Shown: positions 43,034 to 51,554 of the stretch, piece by piece
How positions within the stretch are numbered: position 1 is the first letter of the stretch
Layout: each line of letters begins with the position of its first letter
The notes under the pieces: generated by a model
Told to the model about the DNA's origin: nothing
The model's database searches: none
The model's input: the letters and a program-made list of their open reading frames with translations, nothing else
Assembly (NCBI RefSeq): GCF_009789575.1
Contig: NZ_CP046908.1
Coordinates: forward strand, 3,749,001 to 3,813,000
Length of the DNA stretch: 64,000 nucleotides
Direction: 5' to 3'
From: Stappia indica
GTDB taxonomy: Bacteria; Pseudomonadota; Alphaproteobacteria; Rhizobiales; Stappiaceae
Translations under genes and position numbers: made by a program

Positions 43034-44815
43034 ATGAAGCGCCTTGTGGCGATCCTCCTTGCAGCACTTGTCCTCGTCGCGGTCGCCGCCGTGTCCGGCT
43101 ATCTGCTGGTCGCGCGCGAGGTCTCGCGAGAGCGCGTCGAGGCGAGCCTGTCGGCCCGGCTCGGCGGCACGCTGCGCCTTGCCGGGGCGCCCGCCGTCTC
43201 GCTCGCGCAAGGCCCGGCCCTGGTGCTCGGCGGCGTCCGCTGGCAGGGCCCGGACGGCCGCTGGACGCTGGCCGCCGAGCGCATGATTGCGGGGATAGAT
43301 CCCGCCGGCCTCTTCCTCGGCGAGGTGCGCCTGTCGTCCTTCCAGCTCGACGGCGCGCGCCTGCACCTGGCCGGCGCCGTTGCGGCGGACGGTGTGCTGG
43401 CAGGCCTTGGCCGCGATCTGTCGCAGGTCATGGGGGCGCCGGTCACGGTTTCGGGCGACGGCATCAGCTGGGGCGCGTCCGAAACGCCGCGGCTCGGCGC
43501 CTTCGCCTTTCGTCTTTCGCCGTCGGGCGAGGGCGGCACGCTTCGCGGGTCGGTGGCGGCCGGCGACCAGACGGTCGAGTTCAGCGCCTCTCTCGGGCAC
43601 CGCGGCATCCTGACCGGCACGGCCAGCGGACCGGTCGCCGTTTCCGTGGTCTCGCCGCTTGCCAGTTTCCGCATGAGCGGGGCCCTGCGCAATCCCGAAG
43701 CTGCCCGGATCGAGGGAAGTTTCGATTTCAATACCAGCGACTTGCGCGGCCTTGCGGTCCGCTTCGGCAAGACGCTGGTCGGCGAGGCGAGCTTCGGCGC
43801 GCTGCGGATCGCCGGCGATGGCGCGGTCGATTTCTCCCGCCTGGAGCTCGACACGGCCCGGCTGGAGCTGGACGGCAATGTCGGCGAAGGCCGCCTCGGC
43901 TTCGAGCTTGGCCGCCTGCGTCCGCGCCTTGAAGGAACGCTCGCCTTCGAGAAATTCGACCTCTCCGCCTATCTCGGCGAACTCGGCAGCCTCGTCGGCG
44001 TCGAGGATGACACGCCGCAGGGCGACAGCCTGCGCGACCGGCCCCTGTCGGGCCTGCTGCAGGCGGCCGACATCGACCTGCGCCTGTCGGCGACCCGCTT
44101 CATTGCCGGGCCGCTGTCGGGCGGGCCGAGCGCCATCGCGCTGCTGCTGCGCGACGGCGACCTGTCGCTCGACCTCAGCGAAACCGACGTTTCCGGCGGC
44201 ACGCTGGAGGCGACCGCCCGGCTGAAGCCGGCGGGCGGCGACACGTTCGACCTCGCGGCGGACGCCATCGCCGACAAGCTGGATGTGCGCCAGCTTCCCC
44301 CGCTCGACGTGGTGACGATGCCGCAATCCGGGCAGCTGACCTTCCGGCTCGGGCGCACCGGCAAGGGACCGACCCTTGCCGCGATCCTCGGGAATGCCGG
44401 CGGCGAATTGCAGCTGCTGCTTGAAAACGCCGCCTATCCGGCCGGCGGCGAGGCGCTGGCCCGGCTCGCGGCCTCGGCAGGGGAGGCAGGCTCGTCCGCC
44501 GCCTCGCTGGTGCTGGAACGCCTGTCGGGACACGGCGCCATGGCAGGGCAGGAGATGCGGCTCAGCGACGTCGAGGCGCTTGCCGGCAAGCACCTGTTGC
44601 AGCTCGCCGGCCGTCTGTCGCTCGCCGATTTTTCGCTGTCGCTGCGCGGCAGCCTGCTGCCGCGCCCGGTCGCGGCGCCGTCTGCGACGGAAGGGTCGGC
44701 AGCACCGGCTTCCGCTCCTTCGCAGACTGCTGCCGAAGGCATCCCGGTGCTGGTGCGCGGTACGCTTGCCCGGCCCAGCCTCCTGCCGGACATGACCGGG
44801 CTCGGCGCCCCGTAA
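43034..44815 (+). CDS. AsmA-family membrane-anchored protein
   Basis: The 593-residue protein has one N-terminal transmembrane segment (LVAILLAALVLVAVAAVSGYL) and a long periplasmic beta-rich region with AsmA features near the C terminus (LQAADIDLRLSATRF, LSLDLSETDVSGGTLEATA). AsmA-like proteins are thought to bridge inner and outer membranes and move phospholipids. The last 50 residues include a Ser/Ala/Pro-rich linker. The start at MKRLVAIL gives a normal signal anchor, unlike the Arg-rich upstream extension. Confidence 0.85.
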   Translation: MKRLVAILLAALVLVAVAAVSGYLLVAREVSRERVEASLSARLGGTLRLAGAPAVSLAQGPALVLGGVRWQGPDGRWTLAAERMIAGIDPAGLFLGEVRLSSFQLDGARLHLAGAVAADGVLAGLGRDLSQVMGAPVTVSGDGISWGASETPRLGAFAFRLSPSGEGGTLRGSVAAGDQTVEFSASLGHRGILTGTASGPVAVSVVSPLASFRMSGALRNPEAARIEGSFDFNTSDLRGLAVRFGKTLVGEASFGALRIAGDGAVDFSRLELDTARLELDGNVGEGRLGFELGRLRPRLEGTLAFEKFDLSAYLGELGSLVGVEDDTPQGDSLRDRPLSGLLQAADIDLRLSATRFIAGPLSGGPSAIALLLRDGDLSLDLSETDVSGGTLEATARLKPAGGDTFDLAADAIADKLDVRQLPPLDVVTMPQSGQLTFRLGRTGKGPTLAAILGNAGGELQLLLENAAYPAGGEALARLAASAGEAGSSAASLVLERLSGHGAMAGQEMRLSDVEALAGKHLLQLAGRLSLADFSLSLRGSLLPRPVAAPSATEGSAAPASAPSQTAAEGIPVLVRGTLARPSLLPDMTGLGAP

Positions 44816-44834
44816 ACCCGCGGACTGCTTCGGG

Positions 44835-45656
44835 TCAGCCCTGCGCTTCCGCCTGCCGCATGTCCTGCGCGCGCCGCACTTCGCGTCGCTTGGTCAGCAG
44901 CGAGGTGAAGACCACCACCACCGTCACCACGCCGACCAGGATCGTGCAGATCGCGTTGATCTCCGGCGTCACGCCGAGGCGCACCTGCGAGTAGATTTTC
45001 ATCGGCAGGGTCGTGGCTTCCGGCCCGGTGGTGAAGCTGGCGATGACCAGGTCGTCCAGCGACAGGGTGAAGGCCAGCATCCAGCCGGCGACGACGCCGG
45101 GCAGGATGATCGGCAGGGTGATCGAAAGGAAGGTGCGCGCCGGCGGGCAGCCGAGATCCTGCGCCGCTTCCTCCAGCGATCGGTCGAAACCGGCAAGGCG
45201 TGACTGCACCACCACTGCCACGTAGCACATGGCGAAGGTCGTATGCGCGATCATGATGGTCCAGAAGCCGCGGGCCTGGTCGATGGCGACGAACAGCAGC
45301 AGCAAGGACAGGCCCAGGATCACCTCCGGCATCACCAGCGGCGCGTAGACCATGCCGGAAAACAGGCTGCGGCCGGCGAACCGGCCCGAGCGCACCAGCA
45401 CCAGCGCGGCCAGCGTGCCCAGCACCGTGGCGATGCTGGCCGAGGCGAAGGCGACCCGCACGGTCACCCAGGCGGCATCGAGGAGCTGCTGGTTGTCGAG
45501 AAGCGACGCGTACCATCTCGTCGAGAAGCCGCCCCACACGGTGACGAGCCGCGAGTCGTTGAACGAGTAGATCACCAGCAGCACGATCGGCAGGTACAGG
45601 AACGAAAATCCCAGCACCAGCGAGGTGACGTTGAACCAGCTCGGCCCCTGTCTCAT
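44835..45656 (-). CDS. potI: Polyamine ABC transporter permease
   Basis: The 273-residue permease has six hydrophobic segments and the EAA loop EEAAQDLGCPPARTFLSITL. It is the fourth gene of a potF-potG-potH-potI set in standard order. AAGGACGG precedes the chosen ATG. Confidence 0.92.
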   Translation of the reverse strand: MRQGPSWFNVTSLVLGFSFLYLPIVLLVIYSFNDSRLVTVWGGFSTRWYASLLDNQQLLDAAWVTVRVAFASASIATVLGTLAALVLVRSGRFAGRSLFSGMVYAPLVMPEVILGLSLLLLFVAIDQARGFWTIMIAHTTFAMCYVAVVVQSRLAGFDRSLEEAAQDLGCPPARTFLSITLPIILPGVVAGWMLAFTLSLDDLVIASFTTGPEATTLPMKIYSQVRLGVTPEINAICTILVGVVTVVVVFTSLLTKRREVRRAQDMRQAEAQG

Positions 45657-45708
45657 CGTGCCGTCCTTTCGCGCGCGCCGGCCGCGTCCGGCCCTGTCGG
45701 TCGGGTGT

Positions 45709-46635
45709 TCACAGGCCTCTCTCCGCGGCTTTCTGCTGCTGGTTCTGGAACAGCACGATCGGCACCACCAGGATGAGCAGGAGAATGACGGCAACCGCCG
45801 AGGAGACCGGCCAGTCGCGGTTTGTGAAGAACTCCATCCATAGCGTCTTGCCGATCATCAGCGTCTCCGATCCGCCCAGGAGGTCCGGAATGACGAACTC
45901 GCCGACGGCCGGAATGAAGACCAGGAAACAGCCGGCGATGACGCCCGGGATCGCCAGCGGCACGGTGATCGTCCAGAAGCTGCGCCATGGCGGGCAGCCG
46001 AGATCCGCGGCCGCTTCCAGCAGGCTGGTGTCGAGCTTTTCGAGGTTGGCGTAGAGCGGCAGCACCAGGAAGGGCAGGTACGAGTAGACGATGCCGATAT
46101 AGACCGCGATGTTGGTGTTGAGGATCGTCAGCGGCTGGTCGATCAGCCCCAGCCACAGCAGGAACTGGTTGAGCAGGCCCTCGTTCTTCAGGATGCCGAT
46201 CCAGGCGTAGACGCGGATCAGGAAGCTGGTCCAGAACGGCAGGATCACCAGCATCAGCAGCGTCGTGCGCCATTCCTTCGGCGCGCGCGCCATGCCGTAG
46301 GCGATCGGGAAGCCGACCAGCAGCGTGATCAGCGTCGAGATGCCTGCGATCGAGACGCTGGACATGTAGGACTTCCAGTAAAGGTCGTCCTGGGTCAGCC
46401 AGACGTAATTGCTGAAGGACAGCCCGCTGACCAGCTCGACGAGCCCGTTCCAGCCGTCCGCCGGGTCGAAGGTCGGCATGTAGGGCGGGATCGCGACGGC
46501 GATCTCCGACAGCGAGATCTTGAAGACGATGAAGAACGGCGCCAGGAAGAAGAACAGCAGCCACGCATAGGGCACGGCGATCAGCAGCCAGCCGCCGAGG
46601 CTGCGTCTGGGTCTCGTGCTCACCTGCTCGGGCAT
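45709..46635 (-). CDS. potH: Polyamine ABC transporter permease
   Basis: This 308-residue permease has an N-terminal cytoplasmic stretch, six transmembrane segments and the EAA loop LEAAADLGCPPWRSFWTITV. It pairs with PotI in the membrane under the PotG ATPase. Spacings within the operon are about 50 bases. Confidence 0.92.
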   Translation of the reverse strand: MPEQVSTRPRRSLGGWLLIAVPYAWLLFFFLAPFFIVFKISLSEIAVAIPPYMPTFDPADGWNGLVELVSGLSFSNYVWLTQDDLYWKSYMSSVSIAGISTLITLLVGFPIAYGMARAPKEWRTTLLMLVILPFWTSFLIRVYAWIGILKNEGLLNQFLLWLGLIDQPLTILNTNIAVYIGIVYSYLPFLVLPLYANLEKLDTSLLEAAADLGCPPWRSFWTITVPLAIPGVIAGCFLVFIPAVGEFVIPDLLGGSETLMIGKTLWMEFFTNRDWPVSSAVAVILLLILVVPIVLFQNQQQKAAERGL

Positions 46636-46686
46636 CGTGTCATCTCCCCGTTGAGGTCCGGCGGCATCGCGTCCCGCCGGACGGCA

Positions 46687-47835
46687 CTATTTCGTCAGAA
46701 CGATCCCGGCATCCGCGTCCCAGGACAGCCAGACCTTGTCGTCCCAGCCGACCGGCCGTTCCACGACGCGCGACCGGTTTGCGACGGTCGCCCGCACGGT
46801 CTGCTCGTTGGCGATATGCGTGTGGTAGATCGAGACGTCGCCGAGATAGGCGATGTCCCAGACCTCGCCGGTCACCGCGTTGACCTTGCTCGCCGGCTCG
46901 TCGAAGGAGATGCGCACCTTCTCGGGCCGGATCGCGAACCACACCGTCTCGCCGATGCCGGCCTCGACCGGATGCATCACCGCGATCTCGCAGCCGAACT
47001 CGACCGACGTCATGCGGCAGATGTCGCCCTCCTTGGCGGTCACCTTGCATTCCATCAGGTTGATATCGCCGATGAAATCGGCCACGAAGCGCGAGTTCGG
47101 CAGCTCGTAGATCTCCGCCGGCGTCGCGATCTGGATGATCCGCCCGCGGTCCATCACGGCGATGCGGTCGGCCATGGTCATGGCCTCTTCCTGGTCGTGG
47201 GTGACGATCAGGAAGGTCATGCCGAGCTCGTATTGCAGGTCGGTCAGCTCGAACTGGGTTTCCTCGCGCAGCTTGCGGTCGAGGGCGCCGAGCGGCTCGT
47301 CGAGCAGCAGCACCTTGGGCTTTTTGGCGAGCGAACGGGCCAGCGCGACGCGCTGCCTCTGGCCGCCGGACAGCTGGTGCGGCTTGCGCTTGGCAAAATC
47401 CTGCAGCTTCACCAGCTTCAGCATTTCCTCCACGCGCGCGGCGATCTGGTCCTTCGGCATGCCTTCCTGCTTGAGGCCGAAGGCGACATTCGCCTCCACG
47501 CTCATGTGCGGGAACAGCGCGTAGGACTGGAACATCATGTTGACCGGGCGCTTGTAGGGCGGCACGCCGGCCAGGTTCTGCCCGTCGAGAAAGATCTCGC
47601 CCGCATTCGGCGTCTCGAAGCCGGCGAGCATGCGCATCATCGTCGTCTTGCCGCAGCCGGAGCCGCCGAGCAGGGCGAAGAATTCGCGCTCGTAGATCTT
47701 GAGCGAAAGGTTGTCGACGGCGGTGAAGTCGCCGAAGGTCTTGGTAACGTTCCTGAATTCGATATACGGCTTCGCCTGCGGGTCGTCCCAGGGTGCGAAG
47801 TCGCGGCGCACCGGCCCGATCGGTTTCTTGGCCAA
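46687..47835 (-). CDS. potG: Polyamine ABC transporter ATPase
   Basis: The 382-residue ATPase has Walker A GGSGCGKTT, the Q-loop FQSYALFPHM, signature LSGGQRQRVALARSLA, Walker B VLLLDEPLGALD and switch VTHDQEEA. A C-terminal TOBE domain (about 290-375) completes the spermidine/putrescine transporter form. It powers PotHI for putrescine or related polyamines delivered by PotF. Confidence 0.93.
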   Translation of the reverse strand: MAKKPIGPVRRDFAPWDDPQAKPYIEFRNVTKTFGDFTAVDNLSLKIYEREFFALLGGSGCGKTTMMRMLAGFETPNAGEIFLDGQNLAGVPPYKRPVNMMFQSYALFPHMSVEANVAFGLKQEGMPKDQIAARVEEMLKLVKLQDFAKRKPHQLSGGQRQRVALARSLAKKPKVLLLDEPLGALDRKLREETQFELTDLQYELGMTFLIVTHDQEEAMTMADRIAVMDRGRIIQIATPAEIYELPNSRFVADFIGDINLMECKVTAKEGDICRMTSVEFGCEIAVMHPVEAGIGETVWFAIRPEKVRISFDEPASKVNAVTGEVWDIAYLGDVSIYHTHIANEQTVRATVANRSRVVERPVGWDDKVWLSWDADAGIVLTK

Positions 47836-47866
47836 GTCAGCCCCCTCGTCGACGGGAGGAAAGGGC

Positions 47867-47888
47867 CCGGCCGCCGGTCGGCGGCCGG
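47867..47888 (-). promoter_or_regulatory. Hairpin between potF and potG
   Basis: CCGGCCGCCG and its perfect complement form a 10-bp stem. It lies just behind the binding-protein gene and has no T-run, so it is more likely an mRNA-stabilising element than a full terminator. Confidence 0.55.
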
Positions 47889-47901
47889 ACGAGCGTCCGC
47901 C

Positions 47902-48993
47902 TTACTGGCCGGTCTTGACCCGGGTCCACTCGCGGGTGCGCGACCGCATGGCCTGGGGCGACTTGGTGGTGGTGGTGAACAGCTTCTCGACGGTCTCCGC
48001 GCTCGGATAGATCGCCGGGTCGTTCAGCACTTCCTTGTCGACGAACTCCTGGCTCGCCTTGTTGCCGTTGGCGTAGAAGACGTAGTTGGTCGCCTTGGCG
48101 ACGACGTCCGGCTTCATGATGAAGTTGAGGAAGGCGTGGGCCTCTTCCACATGCGGCGCGTCGGCCGGGATCGCCATGTTGTCGAACCACATCATCGCAC
48201 CTTCCTTGGGGATGACGTATTCGACCGTGACGCCGTTATTGGCCTCGGCCGCGCGGTCGCGCGCCTGCAGCACGTCGCCGGACCAGCCCACGGCCAGGCA
48301 GATGTCGCCATTGGCCAGCGCGTTGATGTACTCCGACGAATGGAACTTCTGGATGTAGGGGCGGATCTTCATCAGAAGCTCGCCGGCCTTTTTGAAGTCT
48401 TCCGGATCGCCGCTGTCGGGATCGAGCCCGAGATAGTTCAGCGCTGCCGGAAAGATCTCGTCGGCAGTGTCGAGCAGGTGCACGCCGCAATCGGCGAACT
48501 TGGAGATCACTTCCGGCTTGAAGATCATGTCCCAGCTGTCGAGCGGGGCGTCGGGCATGCGCTCCTTGATCTTTTCGACATTGTATCCGAAGCCGGTGGT
48601 GCCCCACATGTAGTTGATGGCGTGCTCGTTGCCCGGATCGAACTTCTCGATGCGGCTGGAGATCTGCGGCCACATGTTCTCCAGGTTCGGCAGCTTCGAC
48701 TTGTCGAGCTTCTGGAACACGCCGGCCTGGATCTGGCGGCCGAGGAAGGTTCCGGTCGGCACCACGACGTCGTAGCCGGTTCCGCCGGCCAGAAGCTTGG
48801 TCTCCAGCATCTCGTTGCTGTCGAACACGTCGTAGACGACCTTGATGCCCGTCTCCTTGGTGAACTCCTCGAGCACGGACTCGTCGATATAGTCCGACCA
48901 GTTGTAGACGCGCACTTCCCGGTCCTGGGCGGATGCCGCGGTGGCGGCGATCACGCCGAGCATTGCGACGCTGGTGAACAGCAGCTTCTTCAT
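47902..48993 (-). CDS. potF: Putrescine-type periplasmic binding protein
   Basis: The 363-residue protein has a signal peptide (about 1-22, ATAASA) and the PotD/PotF fold. Ligand-site segments known from PotF are visible: VYNWSDYID, VGWSGD and WFDNMAIP, whose acidic and aromatic residues clamp the diamine. GGAGGGACTG precedes the ATG. The gene leads potFGHI and is adjacent to polyamine catabolic genes, supporting putrescine as ligand. Confidence 0.93.
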   Translation of the reverse strand: MKKLLFTSVAMLGVIAATAASAQDREVRVYNWSDYIDESVLEEFTKETGIKVVYDVFDSNEMLETKLLAGGTGYDVVVPTGTFLGRQIQAGVFQKLDKSKLPNLENMWPQISSRIEKFDPGNEHAINYMWGTTGFGYNVEKIKERMPDAPLDSWDMIFKPEVISKFADCGVHLLDTADEIFPAALNYLGLDPDSGDPEDFKKAGELLMKIRPYIQKFHSSEYINALANGDICLAVGWSGDVLQARDRAAEANNGVTVEYVIPKEGAMMWFDNMAIPADAPHVEEAHAFLNFIMKPDVVAKATNYVFYANGNKASQEFVDKEVLNDPAIYPSAETVEKLFTTTTKSPQAMRSRTREWTRVKTGQ

Positions 48994-49215
48994 CAGTCCC
49001 TCCGTCTGGCCTGCGCCGGCGCGGCTCGCACCCCGGCCCCCTGTCGTTTCCGGTTACGGACGCTGGGTCCCGTCCCGGATCGTGTCTTTCGTTCGGCCGC
49101 GTGCGGCCCCTCTGACCCGCAGCCTAGAAGCGATGCGGTCCGTCCTCAAGAGAGCATCCGCACCAATCTCCACGAACTGCCTTTGCGGACAGGCATTTCC
49201 CCAGCCGCGCGCGCG

Positions 49216-50607
49216 TCACAGGTAGGTCTGCCGTTCCAGCGAAGAAATCTCGCGCCCGAACGCGAAGAGTTCATGACGCTTGATGTCGACCAGCACCTTG
49301 TGCATCTCCTCGCCGACCGCGTCCTTCATCCGCTGCGAGGCGGCGAAGGCGTCGATCGCCTCGTCCATCCACGGCGTCAGGCGCGGGGCGGTCTTCTCGT
49401 AGGCATTGCCGTCGACGGCCGGCGGCGGCGGCAATTCGCCGAGCACGCCCTGCATCATCCCTGCCAGCACCCCGGTCAGCACCAGGTACGGATTGGCGTC
49501 GGCCCCGGCGATCCGGTGCTCGATGCGTGCGGAGGCCGGCGTGCCGGCCGGCACGCGCAAGGCCACCGAGCGGTTGTCGTAGCCCCAGCAGATCGAGGTC
49601 GGCGCATAGGAGCCCGGCTGCATGCGGCGGAAGCCGTTGAAGGTGGAGACGAACAGAAGATGCGCCTCCGGCATCGTGTCGAGCAGCCCGCGGATCGCGT
49701 AGCCGAGCCTCGCCTCGCCGGTCTCCGGGTCGGAGAAGATGTTGCCGGTTCCGTCCTCCATCGAGACATGCACATGCATGCCGCTGCCCGGCCACTCGAC
49801 GAAGGGCTTGGCCATGAACGAGGCCTTGAGATTGTGCTTGCGGGCAACGCCCGCGACCAGCCGGCGCAGCAGCACCGCATCGTCGGCGGCGCGCAAGGGA
49901 TCGCGCTGGTAGTGAAGGTTGAGCTCGAACTGCCCGGGGGCAGCCTCCGAAACGGCGGCATCGGCCGGAATGTCCTGCGCATCGGCCGAGCGGCGGATCT
50001 CGTCGACCAGCGGCATCAACGCCTCCAGGTCGGACAGCGCATACATGTTCTGCCGGGCCGGGCCGAGATGGGTGGAGAAGACCGGCGTCGGCGCGCTGCT
50101 CCAGTCGCCGTCGTCCTTGTCCTCGAACAGGTAGAATTCCAGCTCGAAGGCTGCCGTCGCCGTCAGACCGTGCTCGCCGAGCCGGTTCGCCTTGCGCGCC
50201 AGCACGTGGCGCGGATCGCACATGAAGGCGCTGCCGTCGCGGTCGTGCATCGACAGCAGCACCTGCGCCGTCGGGCGCTCGGCCCAGGGCACGGCACGCA
50301 GCGAGCCGGGCACCGGCCAGCACACGCCGTCCTTGTCGCCGGTCTCGATATGCATGCCGGTCTCTTCGACCTCGCGGCCCCATACATCGAGACCGAACAG
50401 CGAGAAGGGCAGGGCGACGCCGTTTTCGAACACCTTGCGCAGCGCGCTGCCGGGCAGCCACTTGCCGCGCAGAACCCCGTTGCTGTCGGGCAGGATCACC
50501 TCCAGCGTGTCGAGGTCGGGATATTCCGCCTCGAAGCGGGCCACTTCTTCCTGCCAGTCGACGCCGCCGGCCGGGCGCTGCCAGGCCGTGCGATGGGTCT
50601 GCAACAT
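49216..50607 (-). CDS. puuA: Gamma-glutamylpolyamine synthetase (PuuA-like), copy 1
   Basis: This 463-residue glutamine-synthetase-fold ligase joins glutamate to a polyamine with ATP. Metal and nucleotide residues are intact: FELEFYLFE, GQFELNLHY, GMHVHVSM, NRSVALRV and the ARIEHR segment. Length and context (pot genes, PuuB-like oxidase, aminotransferase) fit gamma-glutamylputrescine synthetase rather than the housekeeping enzyme. It is divergent from a GntR regulator, with a GTGATCAC palindrome between them. Confidence 0.85.
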   Translation of the reverse strand: MLQTHRTAWQRPAGGVDWQEEVARFEAEYPDLDTLEVILPDSNGVLRGKWLPGSALRKVFENGVALPFSLFGLDVWGREVEETGMHIETGDKDGVCWPVPGSLRAVPWAERPTAQVLLSMHDRDGSAFMCDPRHVLARKANRLGEHGLTATAAFELEFYLFEDKDDGDWSSAPTPVFSTHLGPARQNMYALSDLEALMPLVDEIRRSADAQDIPADAAVSEAAPGQFELNLHYQRDPLRAADDAVLLRRLVAGVARKHNLKASFMAKPFVEWPGSGMHVHVSMEDGTGNIFSDPETGEARLGYAIRGLLDTMPEAHLLFVSTFNGFRRMQPGSYAPTSICWGYDNRSVALRVPAGTPASARIEHRIAGADANPYLVLTGVLAGMMQGVLGELPPPPAVDGNAYEKTAPRLTPWMDEAIDAFAASQRMKDAVGEEMHKVLVDIKRHELFAFGREISSLERQTYL

Positions 50608-50657
50608 CAGATCCTCCAGGGCGCGAACCTGTCGTCCGCGCGAATTGCCGTTTACGC

Positions 50658-50674
50658 AAAAATGTGATCACGTA
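50658..50674. promoter_or_regulatory. Candidate GntR operator, puuA/GntR divergent promoter
   Basis: AAAAATGTGATCACGTA contains the perfect palindrome GTGATCAC. The same AAAATGTGATCAC occurs before the second ligase gene about 0.8 kb away. It lies within the 108-base divergent gap and could control both puuA and the regulator itself. Confidence 0.65.
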
Positions 50675-50715
50675 GCGGCAAGGCTGTCAAGCAAGGCCGG
50701 GAGGGAACGAGGCAA

Positions 50716-51444
50716 ATGGCTGGCCAAAGCCGACCGCAACAGGCGAAAGACCTGCAGGAACCGCCTGCGCCCGGCCGGCATTCGCTGCGCGATACGGTCG
50801 AGGAGGCGCTGCGCGAGGCGCTGCTGACCGGGCGCTTCGTGCCGGGGCGCGCCGTCACGCTGCGCGGCCTGGCGCAGGAGCTCAAGGTCAGCCCGATGCC
50901 GGTGCGCGAGGCGGTGCGGGCGATGGCGGCCGGCCATGCGCTCGAAATCCGCGCCAACGGCCGCATTCAGGTTCCGACCATGACGCCGTCGCGCCTGGCC
51001 GAGATCGTCAAGGCGCGCCTCCTGCTGGAGCCGGAACTGGCGCAGGCCGCGGCGTCGTCTCTCGGGCCGCGCGATGCAGCACGCCTCGCCGCCATCGACG
51101 ACCGGATCGACGCCAGTCTCGATGGCGGGGATGCGGAGACCTATATGCGGCTCAACCATTCCTTTCACTTCCTGATCTACCGTGCGGCAGGCTCGCAGGT
51201 GCTGCTGCCGCTGGTCGAAAGTCTGTGGTTGCAGTTCGCCCCGTTCATGCGCACCGTCTATGGGCGGGTGGGGACCTTTGCCCTCGTCGACCACCACAAG
51301 GAGGCGATCGAGGCCGTGCGGGCCCGCGATGCTGCGGCACTGCGCGAGGCGGTGGCGGCGGACATCCGCTGCGGAATGGATCTGCTCGACACCGGGCTTC
51401 CCGACACAGGGCTTGCCGATGCCGGGCCGTCGGTCGCCGAATGA
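50716..51444 (+). CDS. GntR-family (FCD) regulator of the polyamine genes
   Basis: The 242-residue regulator has a winged helix at about 22-90 (LRGLAQELKVSPMPVREAVRAM) and an FCD helical domain with metal-binding histidines (NHSFHFLIYRAAG, DHHKEAIEAVRARD). The C-terminal 20 residues contain a small repeat (DTGLPDTGLADAG). It lies between two polyamine-ligase genes with a shared palindrome on both sides, so it probably represses both until a polyamine or gamma-glutamyl intermediate binds. E. coli uses the unrelated PuuR for this job. Confidence 0.88.
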   Translation: MAGQSRPQQAKDLQEPPAPGRHSLRDTVEEALREALLTGRFVPGRAVTLRGLAQELKVSPMPVREAVRAMAAGHALEIRANGRIQVPTMTPSRLAEIVKARLLLEPELAQAAASSLGPRDAARLAAIDDRIDASLDGGDAETYMRLNHSFHFLIYRAAGSQVLLPLVESLWLQFAPFMRTVYGRVGTFALVDHHKEAIEAVRARDAAALREAVAADIRCGMDLLDTGLPDTGLADAGPSVAE

Positions 51445-51454
51445 TCGCCGGCGA

Positions 51455-51483
51455 TTGACTCGATGAAAATGTGATCACAAAAT
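51455..51483 (+). promoter_or_regulatory. Promoter and operator before ligase copy 2
   Basis: TTGACT and, after 17 bases, CAAAAT form a possible -35/-10 pair. The palindrome TGTGATCACA (51470-51479) overlaps the spacer and -10, the position of a repressor site. It repeats the site before puuA copy 1. Confidence 0.55.
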
Positions 51484-51554
51484 GCAGCACGCGTGGTGAG
51501 GAGGCAGGCTGGTGCCCGCTGCCCCGCGCGCCCTGCGCCCGAAAGGCGAGACCC

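Noticed and set aside
46651-50667. A very long open frame on the plus strand opposite potFGHI and puuA
   Set aside because: It is a mirror of GC-rich coding on the other strand: no ribosome site, no domain, His/Arg/Gly-rich composition typical of antisense frames.
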